Source: Datnioides undecimradiatus
Taxonomy: Eukaryota; Chordata; Actinopteri; Lobotiformes; Datnioididae
Direction: 5' to 3'
Length of the DNA stretch: 64,000 nucleotides
NCBI GenBank assembly: GCA_008933995.1
Contig: WARS01000043.1
Coordinates: 3,958,001-4,022,000 of the forward strand
A program made the position numbers and the translations under genes. Below the pieces are notes generated by a model. It was not told the DNA's origin. It searched no databases and saw only the letters and a program-made list of their open reading frames with translations. Below are positions 48,405 through 62,500 of this stretch, piece after piece. Numbering within the stretch: the first letter of the stretch is position 1; every line of letters begins with the position of its first letter.

Positions 48405-48483
48405 CATTCTAGCATTAGCATTGTAGCATCCATGCAAACAGCCTCTGCGTGCAACACGCACAAACACTTAGCATTCTGGTTCC
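48405..48483 (+). repeat. Direct repeat, copy 1
   Basis: Shares TAGCATTCTAGCATTAGCAT, TGTAGCA, GCAAACAGCC, CACTTAGCAT and a final TTCTGGTT with 50692-50776, same strand, about 2.3 kb apart. The GCTAG/TTAGC-rich wording suggests a dispersed family rather than a private duplication. Confidence 0.7.
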
Positions 48484-49757
48484 AGCTGCAACTTAAAAAT
48501 CTGATCGTTCCGTTCATTTTGTATTCACCATGTGATTATTTGAATATATATTTACGTTAATGCATCCTGATCCTGGTCTGCATCGATAGACCCAAAGCGA
48601 TAGACCCCACGTCCTTAGTCTCAATCGATTGAGAGAATATTAGTTGATACATTTTCTGTGTATTTTGCAGCAAAACGACTGTTCAAAGGTGTTCACATGG
48701 TTTCCTCCTTAAATAATTTAAATATATGTTTATTTTTTATAACTTTTTATAACTTTGTAGTGACTTTAACATATAACCACATATCAGGACCATTCATGCT
48801 AACACTGATGCTAAGTACTGGACGGGTGATATATCAACAAATCGTCTCAGCTCATGGTGTGGGTCTAACGTCGCGCAGCCATGGACGACTTTTTAAAATC
48901 TCCTGGCAAACACACGAACACGGCTGCGGCAGCGTCTACGCTAACCCTCTTCAGGAGCCGCCATCTTGCTGACGTCACACCATCTGACTTTGCTTTGTGT
49001 GTCGCTCAGTGCCGAGCGCGGCGGTTCACAGTAGCAGTATGAGTCTTAAAAAACACGTGAGTTTTGGTTTTTAAAGGTCCCTCTAACGGGAGGAAGCAGC
49101 GCGTGACCTGAGGACTATTTTCAGCTGCGGATGAACACGCTTTCGAAGCAGCGGGTTGATGAATGTGGGACTGAGTCAAACTGAAGGAACGCGTGAGCCG
49201 GCGCAACAATGGTGCAACAGTTTGGAGCTCCGCGGCTCAGAGGAGCACACGCCCAACAGCACGTAGCTGGGTCTGATCTTCTCATGAACCCTCTTGAGTA
49301 AGAATATCTGTTACTGGCTGCTGAGGTCACATCCTTTTTATACAAAAAGGGATCACAGGGGGGAAAGGGACAATGCAATGACATCACCTGTCACTTGTTT
49401 AGCCCGTGATGCCATCCTGCTAAGTCGGCTCACATGTCCACCTCCCCTCCCCAGTTCTGGCCCTGGAAGTTCCTGGACAGCAGCAGCTGATTCCAGCAGC
49501 GTCTATTGTTAATCCGGGCGCTTCCTTGCGTCATTTATAGTCCCGTGAACAGATCGGCGTCCAGCATGGCTCCCAAACGGCAGACATACATGTAAACAAA
49601 GCCTGAAAACAAAAGCACACTGTCCCCAAACACACACACCCTTTCTGAACCACATCCCACCATTGTGTAACCCTGCTTCCTCAGTGAATTTGAAACCACG
49701 AGACGTGCGGCGGCCTCAAAGCACGCTGGAGTCGCTTTAACTTATAATAACAATACG

Positions 49758-49763
49758 TTTATT
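49758..49763 (-). terminator. Likely polyadenylation signal of hopx
   Basis: TTTATT on the plus strand, AATAAA on the minus strand, 176 bases past the hopx stop codon. Confidence 0.5.
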
Positions 49764-49938
49764 TCTGTAAACATGGCGGTTATATTGGCAACAACACACA
49801 AAACACTTTCACATTCCATACAGTAAGTTAAAATAGCTTCATAGATACAAAAAGAGATGGACGCGTGGGATGGGAGGGGGATGAGGGAGGGTCGGTGGGG
49901 CCCAGGAGAAACAAGGTCAGCGCAGAGCTTCGGGCATC

Positions 49939-52900
49939 TCAGTCCAACACCGATCCCCGCTCCGCTGGAAGACCCTCGGCCTGCCTCCACTGTGCGTTAC
50001 GTAGCTTGAACCATTTCTGGAGGGAGCGAGCAAAGAAAGAGGATAAAAGGAGGCGTTAACGCAGGTAACGTGAGGTTTGCTGCCGCTGTCCGAGGCGCAC
50101 ACCTGCTGCAGAGCCTGAAACTCTAGAGCGATGAGGTAACACGTCCGGCTGACATGAATATTCCTGAGAAGCTAACGCGGGCGGAGTTCTTGCGTGGTCA
50201 ACAATGATGCGAACAAAATACCGGGTCGCACAAATTCATTGTTGGACTTTTCTCCTCCTCGGGCTGCTGGTCTGTTTACACACACAACAATTACTCAACA
50301 ATCACTGAGGCTGCAGCTCGGCTGTCCGGATGACTCCGTGCTAGGAAACCTGATAATCCTCTTTACATGTGCTGCTGTGAGCATTCGAGCCTAAACCCCT
50401 AAACAGCTACGACGACTAATGTGCAGCTGAAAGACCTGCGAAGTGATTCAGCCGGTGTCTGTTACAGTTGGTTTTGAGGTCTGAGATCTGAGCACTGCAG
50501 CCAAGATCATACCAGTAGACTGTGAAGCTTAACTTAGCTTAGCATCTTACAGAGCATCGACAGTGAATGTGCAAGCCTATTAATCTCAAGCTATTAACTG
50601 GAGTCGTGTTAGCAAGCTAACAAGCTAATAAGCAACACGTTTTCCACAGTCGTACATGCTGTGCAATGAGTTTGTAGATAAACATTTTGAATTTTAGCAT
50701 TCTAGCATTAGCATTGTAGCACCCACGCAAACAGCCACTGCGCTGACACTTAGCATGTGAGATTAAGCGTTCTGGTTTGAACTTGCTTCATTTTTCATTG
50801 AGAGAGGACAGAAAATACCTCTGTCAGCCTCTCAAATGTGGACATTTCCTGCTGGTCTCAGTTTCATGTCATGTTTAACTAATACTATTTATATTTAAGA
50901 CAAAAGACGTTTAAAGAGAGCACCCTGGACTCTGAGAAACATGGAAACGCTAATTTGTTTGGTTTTTTAACAAATTTTTGAAGCTTAATAATCAAACTAT
51001 CAATCAATTATTCTAGCATTCAACTGGCAGAATAATCGATAATGAAAATAATTGCAGCCCTACTTCTAAAATTAGTTTTTGAATTTACCAAATGCTCACA
51101 TTTAACATGCGATATTTAGCATTTGATGTCTTGTAAAAGTATGTTTCTGCACAATGTTTAAGCCTCAGCAACTGAAGGCAGCGTTTTGTTCAAGTTACAC
51201 AGTGAAGAGGATCCAGGATGGATCTGGATGATCTGGGCACAATCATCTGCACGAACGCCTCAAACATAAAGTCTGTGATTAAAAGAAAGTCATCAGCTGC
51301 AGCTATGTTCCTCTCATTATCTTCATAAACACATTACGGTCTCATTTCTCGGTGCATGTGAATGTGGTCACTGACTCATACAGACACGGCAGTGACCCGG
51401 AGGCGAAGTTGCATCGGGGGAAACCGCAGAAGACGAATGTTTCCATCCAATTTGAAGAGAGAATGCAGGCTCTGACCGGGATCGCTGCTCTGGATTCAGT
51501 CCCCTGCAAAAGCTGCCTGCTCCACCAATAACTGCAAAACTCTGACCAGTGCATCGACACACACCCCCGTGACCCGGGGCATTGCTGTTTTGCGGTTTGT
51601 GTCGTCAAGGGATTCACAACAATACTGACATCATCTGGACAGCACCAAAGGGGGGAAAGGGAGGGCTTCGGGACGGCGGGCGTAAGACGCGTGATCCTGG
51701 CCGACTGTGTGAGACGTGAGGCTGGCAGGAGGGACGGTTTCCACATTTCGTACTGAAAACACATGAGAATGCGATTTGGAGTCGTCTGGCTTTGTGCTTA
51801 GAGACAGCAGAGACGAAATCAGTTCAAGAGCTGGCTGCTCACGCTGCACTCTGTGTTTTGGGATTGCATGCTCGTGCAGCTCATGTCTATTATGAAATTA
51901 GGAGAAGTTACTGCAGTTCATCACTATTTATCTGTCAACAAGGATGAATAGATCTTAAGATAGTCCTTAAAAATGCTATTTTCTCTTCCAGGTTTTGAAT
52001 GGAGGGCAGTTTGTTACGTAATTTGTTTTGTTTCTGGTCCTTTTTCAAAGTGCAAAAGATCTTTAAATGTCTCATAAAAGGATTACAAACACGCCTTTTC
52101 AGGACAATGACGGTGGGATTAATAATCCTGCTCACCCAGACAATGCCGCACGTGTCACGTGTTTGACTCGGCACTTTGGATTACATAACGAGGTCTTTCA
52201 AACCCAACTCTAACTTCGTGTCACTGACTGAAAGCAAATAAAATAGTCTATGAAAGGAGCTCAAACGTGCCGCACAGAGGCTGAAGCGGGTTGTAAACGT
52301 TAATGTGAGACGGGGAGCGGCAGCCGGGGCGTGTTTCTCTAGCTAAACCTTCTCCAGCGAGAGCTTTGTTAGCAAATCCCAAACACTCGTCGGGGGAAAG
52401 GAAAAAAAACATCAGCTGGAAATGAAGTCAGGTCTTTGTGATGACAGTCGAGACCTTTACCTCACCCTGGACCAGGCCTCCCCTGTCTGTCAGGTCGGCC
52501 TGGCGTCTCCCACCTTTGCACACGATGGATGGAAACAGTCACCGACACCGGAGGAGGGCTGCGGGGTTGAAGCATAATGCACATTTGGTGCGACGGGGGT
52601 CTTTCAAAGCTGCTCCGGATGCAGAAAAAGCTGATTTATTGACCTGAACGGGTGGAGCGAAGTAATGAAACACCTGAAGACGAGGCCTGGACCAAAGCCA
52701 TCTTTCAAAGTTATGATCTTCTCTCGTACAAAAACCTCTTTTACGGCTTTTCTATGTCACCGTAGCTACCAGGATAAAGACTCCCTCCTGGTTTGGCTAA
52801 CTCCAGTGCTAAATGCTAGCTATTTAGACTTGGTTAATGGGTTCTAAGCATATCTCCACTGTGCAACTGTGGAAACGTAACGATCTACGTTGCCGAATTA

Positions 52901-55900
52901 CCTATGTAAGCCAGGAACTTCGTATCGACGGTCGCGCACACAGAGTGGAGATGTTTGCGTGGCTGCTTGTGGCATGAGTAACGTTGTGCAACGGGCGTTT
53001 TTGAAGCTGTCAGACGAGCTGATTAGTTGGGTCAAAGCACATAGTGTAGCTGGGAATTGGGAGGTGTGCACAGCTACTCACAACACCCTTCACTGTAAAG
53101 CTTCACGGAGGCGTTTATTGGTATGTTTGCAGAGGCATTATGTCAGACTTGCAGGGTCCATACGCAGGACGTGTTTCGTCCGGCTTTCGATCATACATCT
53201 CACTCTTTGTGAACATATCTGCAAACCAAAGTGTGTTTTAAGCCTTCGGATGTTTTATTCTGACATTTGTAACCACGGTGATTGAGTTTTGGGCCGTGAG
53301 TGCTGCCACGCTGCTCCCCAGCCAGTGCAGACGATGTGTAACAGGCGCTTTTTCTGTGCTTATAATGCAAAATACTCCATGTGATGAGCCTGTTCAGGAT
53401 CAGATCCGCTGCAGACTGTTCCTGTGCCCGCGTGGCCTCAGCCCCGGGAAATGTGGACGAGCTGGTTCATGGAGCCAAAGCGGAAAAACGAGTTACAAGC
53501 ACCGGCGTGATGAGCAGGATTAATTCATTGATCTATAAATAAAAAAGCACACGCGTGTTCGATGCCGTTTGTTTCCCCACCAGTCTTAACCTGCTCGGTC
53601 AGCCTCGCGAGCACAAACAGAGATTTGCCTATGGAGCGAACCCGACGTCACGTCAACTCAAATGTCAGCATTTACATGTAGGGTTTTACCTCCTCCTGAG
53701 TACAGCTACGCAAAATAACCGTGTGGCTTCGCCGGCCGCTCATAATGGACAACGCCTGGAATTCCCAGAGTGCTTCCACCGTGACCTATCCACCGGAGGA
53801 ATGCCTGCGCAGCGTTAGCGGTGCACCCTCAACATGTGGGTCTTTATCTGCACTCTGAAGCTTCACATCTGGTTCCCGATGTGACAGTTGCGCAGGCTTT
53901 ACAGTAGGACCGAGACATTCCTCAGATAGAGGGGTGATGGGAGTGTTTATGTGTGGGAGAAGGGAGGGGGGCGTTAGAGATTAAATACCTGAGTAATAAT
54001 GGGATTTTTCTGTGTACTTAACAAGTTTTACTACTTTAATTCGTGACAATTGGCTTAACATCTTTATGCATTTGTTTTTTCCTGATTTATTATATAATTA
54101 ATATGTATTTTATAGTTTTTAGGAGGTAACATCCAAATATTCTTTTGTTTAAGCTTGTCAGTTGGAAAAGTGCGCTTCTTTTCCCCGCCCCAGCCGCCCT
54201 AATAAACTCTAACTCGTGATTTTCTTGGATAAAACCGTTGAAAAACACTCTTTTTAAGTCTGGCATCCGAGCAAACCCCCCGGCTCTGCCGACGAGGATG
54301 TGGTTCACAGCCCTGCAGAGGCACTGAGTGATGTTCCTCAAGTCAATAACGAGCTTTTGCATGTTTTTATGTTTCTGTTTGAGGATCAAAGCTGCAACTC
54401 GCACTGCAAACAGTTATCGTCAACGACTTCATTTGACAGTAAATCATCTTGTTTTGTGTGTAAAATGTCAAAAAAAATGTCCATCGCCCCAAAGCGATGT
54501 CCCTAAATTGCGACCGGCAAACCAAAAAGTCAAAGATATTCAGTTTATGATCACATACGACAAAGAAATACGACAAATCTTCACCGATGAGAAGCTGAAA
54601 CTAGAGGATTTGGATCATTTCTGTCTCAGAAACCTACAGAAAAACATTAACTGGTTATCAAAACAGCCCAACCAGTGCATTCAGAAACAGTTTCCTGCAG
54701 CATATAGGGACGCTACCGAACGCACCACCACAGGTTTTTTCCACTTCCGAACAAACGCCGACCACATCAGCAGCAACAGGAACTCTTTCTTCACCAAGTG
54801 TCGTCACAATCCCGCCCTCACGGTTCGAGTGACAGATGATCTTCTCGTAAACACACGTCTTTAAACGTGAGGTCACCCTGTGCAAGATGAATCAGTGTGT
54901 GTGTGTGTGTGTGTGTGAGCAGGAACAGCATTTCATCCCAGAGCTGGAAGAAAAAAGGAAAAAGCAGCTGGGAAACTCGAGCCCATCGGGGAAAAACAAC
55001 CCGGCCCTGCTCGAGTGACAGTCAGTGGGGCGATGCCACCTCTGCGCTCACTGTTCACACTCTGGTGAAGCCTCTGACGGTATGATCCTCATCTGAGACA
55101 CTGACCAGCATCACGACAACGCCACAGACCTGCTCCACTCACTGCCACCGTCAGGGTCAGTGCTGCAGCTCCGCGTTTCACTCTAATATCACTCATCATT
55201 TGCTCCTTTTAGCTCTTTACGGCCATTTATTCATAAAATAAATAAAAATAAATCATCTGGCTGAGACGCTGATGCTGACATCGCCCTTGTTTTGCAAACT
55301 TTCTCCCATAAAGTCGAGTTTTCTGAGTCTACGCTGCACATTTTCTGTCAGTCCTGGTGACTTTATAGAGAAGAACTGCAGAGATGGAGAGTAACAAAGC
55401 ACGTTTACTGAATTACTGTAGTTCAGTACCTATATTAGGGACTTTAAGGTATTTTTGGCAACATTATATTTGCGCCTTCGGCACAAAACATTGTATTTTA
55501 CTCCTCCGCTAGTTAATAATAGTTAGTTAGTCAGTAAGAACACACGCTGCATGACATGTTCCTGCTTTCACCCCTCACAGTTAACTGGAAATGTCTTATT
55601 TGTTATTTTAAGCGCGTTGCTCACTTCAACGCACAGATGGCAGACACGACGCGCACAAAACCAGAGGAAACGCCACAAAGATGATAGAAATTCAAAACTA
55701 AAAACTCACGGAAAGCCACTGAAATGCTTAAATCCTCCTAACATTACAGTGATTCCCCTGGAAGCCACAGCTGATTACACAATAATCTTAGTTTTACGCA
55801 TTGGACAACACTTTCCGATCTGTAGGAGACCAGGGTGTTTAATCATCTCTGACAGAAAGGCTGCAGAGCGTGTGATCAACACGACACACTATAAAAATCA

Positions 55901-56100
55901 CATTTCATCTATTTTCTGCCAGGTCGTGATAAGATTTGGCTGCTACTCACTTCTGTTTCCTCCTCTGACAGCCCGCACTCCGCAGCGATCAGCATGAGCG
56001 TCGTCCCGGCCGGATGCTTGCTGACTTTATTGAAACTGTCCTCCAGCAGCTTGAGCTGTTCCTCCGACAGATTCATACACTCCATCGCTTTAGATGCCAT
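49939..56100 (-). CDS. hopx: Homeodomain-only protein HOPX
   Basis: HOPX is a nuclear cofactor consisting of little more than a homeodomain that does not bind DNA; it restrains SRF-dependent transcription in heart and marks several stem-cell types. Two coding exons, 56100-55951 (50 codons) and 50016-49939 (25 codons plus stop), give 75 residues against 73 in human. The intron is about 5.9 kb, at phase 0, with donor GAA|GTGAGT and acceptor CTCCAG|AAATGG. The protein starts MASKAMECMNLSEEQLKLLE, continues with FNKVSKHP and LIAAECGLSEEETE, and ends GLPAERGSVLD. Helix 3 reads WFKLRNAQWR: the invariant asparagine of DNA-binding homeodomains (position 51) is leucine, as expected for a HOPX that cannot contact DNA. 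Orientation opposite to thegl matches the human locus as I recall it. Confidence 0.96.
50692..50776 (+). repeat. Direct repeat, copy 2, in hopx intron
   Basis: Partner of the copy at 48405-48483. The first 50 bases match closely, then the copies diverge by small indels. Confidence 0.7.
54894..54917. repeat. (GT)n microsatellite in hopx intron
   Basis: Twelve GT units. Confidence 0.9.
55385..55510 (+). repeat. Fragment of the GTACTT-type fish repeat in hopx intron
   Basis: Contains GGAGAGTAACAAAGCACGTT, CTGTAGTTCAGTACC, GGACTTTAAGGTATTTT and TATTTTACTCCTCCGCTA, which resemble the 5' half of the element at 14060-14690. Short and degraded. Confidence 0.4.
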
Positions 56101-59100
56101 TATTCCTACTTCCTCCTGCTCTCCGGTCTGTCCGGGATTAACAGGCTGAAGGATCCTGGTCAGGGGCTCCGGAGCGCGGGGATGGTTCGGCTGAGATGTC
56201 GCGCACAGCAGGACGCGCAGGGAAGGAGAGGCACCGCGGTGCGCAGAGGACGCGGAGATGCAGTGGCGTGGAGCGGCGGCGGCTCACTGGCAGCTCGGCG
56301 GGAGCGTGTGACTGAGGTGGAGGCAGTGTGGGTGTGTATGTGTGGAGCTTTTACAACTGTCAACACACATACGTCACGAGGCCGTTCCCACCAGCAGAGC
56401 CCTCCCCCAAACAGAGCGCGTAAAGGAGTATTCTGGAGAATATAACAGGGTGATCCCAGCAGCGACTCCCGACTACTGGAAAATGATCCGGGACAAAGAA
56501 GTTATCACATTTTAACCTTTAAATATTAAACATTATAATAAATATACAAGTTGTGTTATTGATCCTGCCACTGGAGGGCACCACAATTAGATTTTTTTTA
56601 AAGTTATACAGTAGTTTTTATGATGCTGCATGGATGAAATTAAATAAAAATCAACATGTGATTGGCTTAAAATAACAACATTTAAAGGAGCAGTTCAACG
56701 TTTTCAACATCTTCCTGCAAAAGGCAGAGCTGTGGTCTATCTGCTCTGGAAACAAGGGGAGTCCAGTCTGATTCTGACCAAAGCAAAACCTTTAAAGCTC
56801 ACACATCCACATCGAGCGATTTGTTTGTTTTGCCACTTTATGCACAGACAAGAAATCATGTGAGTGCATTTCCAAACTGCGCAAGAATGCTAAAGAGGTA
56901 GCGAGCGTAAGCTAAAGCAGCCTGAATGTCTTAAAGTGGATAAAGGTCACTGCAAATGGATGGGTGCATGTTGTGCAAATCAGGCCTGCAGTGGTTTAAT
57001 ACTGACTCAGTCCTTCAGATATGTGTATATGTATAATTTCTATAGGAGACTTTGAGCAATTGTTGATTTTTAGGCAACAACAGCTCACACCCTTGATGCA
57101 ATATGAAGAAATGTTGTAAAACAAATGGGTTAAATGTGCCATAATTCATAATTGTGTTTATGTTTTTAAGTGTTGTCCGCTCTCATTGCTGACGGACTTG
57201 AGGAGAGCACAATGCCTTGGGTGGCACCTCTTCAAGCATGACTACGAAGATAAGATGCTCCTTTTAAACCGTGAACCCCGCTGGCTCTCTCGTGCACACA
57301 CCCCTGAAATGCTCCCCAGTGAGTGTTATTACGCAACGCTCGCCGGCCTCACTTTGATCAGATGGATACGGAGCGCTGCGGCGAAGGAAACATCCTGACC
57401 GAGCATGTTGTATTTCACATGGTGGAAACAGTGAATACAGGCCTGATAATGCTGCTCCCACATGCACTCACAGTTCCTTCTGATGCTATCTTTGGATTTT
57501 GATTAGACCCATAATTATGTGGTACTCTCACTGAAAGCTCGACTCAATCGGCTGCAGCGCTCGCCGGGTGATTTCCTCCTGCCCTTTTCTTTTTTCGCTC
57601 GGTGGCAGATCATATCTCGCATGCACGAAACATCTCACCGGTGATACAGACAGCGACCTCGGACTAGTCCAAACAAACTCAGCTTTCCAATCGCAGTACG
57701 CCCCTTAATGCAGTCAAGTTGTTTCGGCTGGAAGCTCTGACACGTTACAGTAGTTGTGGGGGTTTCGAGGAGTGTCTGACATGCTTGGAGCTGTTTACGT
57801 AAACTCTGGTTCATGTTTGATTCCAGAAAATGATCTTGTTCAATGATCTGTGGCACATAAACACACAAATACATGAGAAAATGCAAGACCGATGTTCTCA
57901 GCAGGGTCGTGGGGCTGTTTGTTGGTGCGGTGAAAATGTAATCAGAAGCAGAAAACAGGATTTACAGGAATCAAACACCATGTCTCCCTACTTTCTCTGC
58001 CTGTCCAGCTCTGTAATAAATCCCTAAAAAAACTCCTGATTTTATTAAAAATTTGACATTTTACCAGCTGGAGACCAAACAAACGGCGCTGCATGCGTCT
58101 GATCGCACCAACACAAACACGCAGGAGGAAGCTTTCGTAAGGCTGCCGCGCTGACAGCAGTTTATTTGTATTTACTGCTGTGTTTTAATGTTAGAGGTCC
58201 AATAAAACGTCATGTAAATACTAAACTGATTAGCAGCGAGAAGGCAGCAGATGTTCAGTACTGAAATAAATACATTAGGCCGATCAGACCAGCATATGTC
58301 TGCACTGCGTCACGCTGGACGGACATGTGGAAACCGTCCTTTACAAGCGTGTGAGGGTGAATCACTGAGTATTATCCGACCCTGATGACACAGCATATGG
58401 CATTATATATTCTGCTGATACCAAGCTGTCACTTTATGACAGACAAACACACAGTTATGTGGAAAACACCCTGCACCTTGATAAGACGGTTTAGCGTGAT
58501 CCAAAGTTCACTGCGAGGACCTGCAAACACGATCGTCCGGCTCTCGCGGTGACATAAAGTCGAACCACAACGTCCTTTCACGGTTTGCACAAGTCATTAA
58601 ATGTAACCCGTGTTCTCTGAAATCGGTTTTACCTGCTGCACAGCTACCGGACAGTGTCCAGCTGTGGTGTAAGACAATAACAGGCTGTGTACTGTATAAA
58701 GGGTAGATGTAGCTTTAGCCTGCACCTCAGTTTCCTCTGCAGTGAACCAAGATTTAAGTCAATGTAACTGTAACAAAACAAAGTAAAAATGAAAGATTTA
58801 CTGCTTCGTGTTCATATTACGTCACTCGTCTTATCTGAAAATGAGAGTGTCAGCACTTGGATCACACAAGATGTTTATTTTGGCAACACGTCAGCGTCCT
58901 GCAGCGACCGACGCGACTGCTGGGCCTGAAAACCCCGAACCCTCGGATGAATAAACACAGATATCTGATGACACAGTGAACGGCTCTGCGGTTTTCCTCC
59001 CACTGTAGGTTTTGGATAACACGACTTACGAAGAGCCACAAATAGAGGAACGCGGTGATAACGGTGAGTGGCTGCGAGTCACAATGGGTGCGGGAGTAAA

Positions 59101-59307
59101 AATACCCCAGGTCACGACCTTTTACTTCCAGCAAGGACGGGACACCACACTGTACAACCGTTCATGAGCTAATGTTTGCCTCATTATATCCTGAATGTTC
59201 CTGAGTTTACCAGGGAAGTGAATGAGTCATGCTGTCCTCCGTCCTGAACATGTAAAGTCAGTGGTTCTAGGTCAACTTCACATCTCCTCATGGCTTGGGC
59301 TGGACAG

Positions 59308-59536
59308 GTAAAGGAAATGGTAATTGGACTGCACCTATAGAGCGCCTTTCTAGTCTTCTGACCACTCAAAGAGCGTTCACCCAATCATCCACTGCAGCTG
59401 TAGTAAAGGAAGGAACCAACATTCATCATTCACACAAAGACGGAGCAGCCATCGGGAGCCCAGAGGAGCCGGGGAACAAACTGACAATCTGCCAGTGGCT
59501 GGACGACCCGCTTCACATCTGAGCCACAACCGCCCC
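59308..59536 (+). repeat. Dispersed fish repeat
   Basis: Starts GTAAAGGAAATGGTAATTGG and ACTGCACCTATAGAGCGCC, followed by TTTCTAGTCTTCTGACCACTC and AAAGAGCGTTCACCCAAT. It ends with CTGAGCCACAACCGCCCC. This is the layout of a common fish element whose copies begin with TAAATGGACTGTACTTGTAT-like sequence and end in CTGAGCCACAGCCGCCC. No coding capacity. Confidence 0.75.
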
Positions 59537-62500
59537 TATAAGGATGTGAGTGTGTGTGTCAAGTCAGCTGGTCTACCTCACTTCCCGTCTGTAACGGCCA
59601 CAAGTGATCTTTGGACCTTCTTCAAGGACGATGATATCTTTACTTATCTTGTCATTGTCCCTTTCCATTTGAGTGGATCAGTCCAATTCCATTAGTTTCA
59701 CTGAACGGATGCAGTGAACTGATCCCTGTTCGAGGTGTTCTTTAGTTCCCTGAATGCAACGCGGCTTCCCTAAAGCACCAGGTATCAGGTATTTACCTGA
59801 TCTGCCGCCTGCTGGACAACAGACAGGTGAAATGTTTATGAGCGGACCACTTTCCAAAGTAAATCAGGACACCACACGTCGTGCTGCTGAGCTACTTTAT
59901 CGTGTTTGCTCTTTGCGTGTACCGCTCACTTTATCTCTGTGACACAATCTTTTTCATGGCGACCGACGCCTCAGCAAGTAGTCTCACTCTCACACTGTCC
60001 AGATAAGTGTGACACGCTCTGTTCTGCACTGAGCACAGCGTTCACGCACAAACATGGTCGCAGATAAGAAACACCAACACACCTTCACTATACATGCCAA
60101 CCAACCATTTCATAAAAATATTATTATGAAGCGCTGTCTGAATCAAAAGCAGCCTCCTGTTCCTGCAGGATATGACTTCTGTCGGGAGAAACAAACCCTG
60201 AGGTAATCGCACCCGTGACAAACTCTGAATCATGATGATCCCATGTGGCGTCCCTGCAGCGAGACACGGGACCGTCCCCTTACAAGTCTGTAGGTGAGAC
60301 GGGTTACTGCACCGCGCAGGCATGCAGCGGAGTGTTGTTTCTGCACGTAATTACAGGCGCAAGTGTCAAAGTCCCGTCGCAGACTCTCATCACAGCAGCT
60401 CCCGTGATTTCAGGCGACCTGAATGCAGATGATCAGTCACACTCACGCCAGCTGTTGCCGTCTGAGTCACAGGCTGATGTCATGATATCCACACGCCGAT
60501 TTAAATACGTTAGCACATTGGCAGGAGCCGAGAACAAAAGGCTTCTTCCCCCCAAATGCAGTTACATCTCCTAAAACAATAATTCTGATAAGGATCCATA
60601 TTTAAAAGAGCCTTTACAGTTTTTTTAAATTACCGATTTATCTGTTTTAATTACTTTTAGATTGATAGACTGAAGCAGGTCTGCCTCACCCCCAATGATA
60701 CAATAGAAATGCAAAACAAATATTGATTGTAACTTGAGTTTACCTCCATGGACCCCAGTTTTAGTATCAATTTGTGGAAAAATACTTGAAATTTTCCTTT
60801 AAATCGACCCTAAAAAGCCTCAAATAATTTGTATTTTATAATTATTACTCTGTGAACCAGTTTTCAGGAGAGGAAAAGTCAGAGAAGAACCAAAGTCAGG
60901 AGGAGTCATCGTTTGCAGATCATTAAAAACTCATTTCATAGGTCTTGAGATGTTGTTGTAGTCTGGACCAAAGTGATGCACAGATGAGCTGTACCCATGC
61001 CATTCCAACAAACACGCTGCTGCTTGCATGGGCAAAAACATGCAAGAAGATCAAATCATCACATTAAAAATGGCTCATGTTCACCAATTCTCTGAGCTGA
61101 ACCAACAAGTCGATTAAAAACAAAAGAATAAAGCTACTATAGGTGCCACTAACATGTTTTCACAGTCTTGGGCAATGGTTGCTCATTGGACCAGACTGAC
61201 TTGACGATCTCTACCATTTTCTGAGGAGAACCTGTGGTCAACATGATAAATCTAACAGTCTGTTGCATATCTGGTGGAAATACTCTATAAATAAGATTTC
61301 CGGGACACTACAGTGATAACAAGGAAGGTCTAAGGTCACGCTGCAAGTACTGGTAGCACAGTTTTTTCTGAGTGAGGTTCGTGGTCTTTTTCTGTTTTTA
61401 ATGATAACAATATTTGTTTGAACCTGTTTGGCCAAGAAGGTCTATACAGTAAATCACTGCAAAGGTCACTGAAAGGGGAAATGTGTAACATCACTAATTC
61501 CAGAAATAGATTGGACTCCCTGTCAGAAAACAGGGCTACGAAAACAAAGAGGAGGTTTAACCAGTGGCCCTAATCGCTCCGAAGACGGGGAAGAGGAAAA
61601 TCCGAGGCAAACACTGGGTTTTGTGTTCAGAAACGGAGCCTCATCCTCCTCATGAGACAGTAAATCCATGGAGAATCTGATATGTGCAGCAGGTTACTAT
61701 TAATAAATCTCCGAGTCCCGTGAGAAACAGGGAAAACAGACCTCTGGTAGTCTCACCAGCAGCGTCCTCCGTCCTCGCCGTTTAACCCTCGTAATTCACA
61801 CAGACGTGTTTTCATTAAAGAGAGGCCGCGAGTCAGGACCGATGCCTGGAAGACAGAGTTCATTATTGGCCAAGGTTCGTGGTCGGCACATGGTCCTTAC
61901 GTAAGTCTCAGCCCCCAGCTGCCCACCCACTCCCTCGTCAAACAGAAACATCTGGGAATGAAGAATTGGAGTCACATTGACCTGGGAGAGGCTGCTGCCT
62001 CACTGAATGCTGACAACAGACTGCTGGGAGCGGCAGGCACGTGCAGCTTGTGGGGTGTTGGTGCTAAATTATCCATTTGGATGAGTCAAATCTACGCAGA
62101 TGGGACCCAGACCAGTTTTGTAGTTTTGTTTGTTGCATGCATGACCAAGACGTTTAGGATCTTTGACGGCCCGTTGCTGGGATAGAGAGACCCTCTTCCC
62201 AGTCGGACGCTTCCACTGTACCTCCACGTTGAAGAGTTGATCACAAAGGATATGATTAATCAGGTACCTACTCCTGTCCACATGAATTGGATGTAGTTTA
62301 GATGTTCCTTTAGATGTTCTTGCGTTGGCCAGCAAATTAAATGACCCGCCAGTCAATCTCTGGACCCTGTTGGACTTTAATTTGCCACATTAAAGCCAGA
62401 AAAACTGCAGCTCATTGGCTAAAGCGTGTGTCTGTTCCAGCTCTGCTTCACATGTTTGCACAACAAATCCGGTTTGTTTCCTACATCCAAACTGGCTCTC

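Larger units (their letters stand above)
42353..49938. other. Intergenic region between thegl and hopx
   Basis: No gene could be supported. The thegl polyadenylation signal AATAAA is at 42479-42484. The rest has microsatellites, a repeat fragment at about 44240-44287 (CACCTCTAGTGGTCAGAAAC then CACAGTGCACCTTTAAT, a common fish-repeat end), a T run at 44590-44607, and one half of a duplicated segment at 48405-48483. Open frames here are short or run through repeats. Confidence 0.6.

Noticed and set aside
54090..54864. Overlapping open frames of 178 codons (plus) and 104 codons (minus) in the hopx intron
   Set aside because: Neither has a recognisable domain, and long open frames on both strands over the same bases argue for chance.
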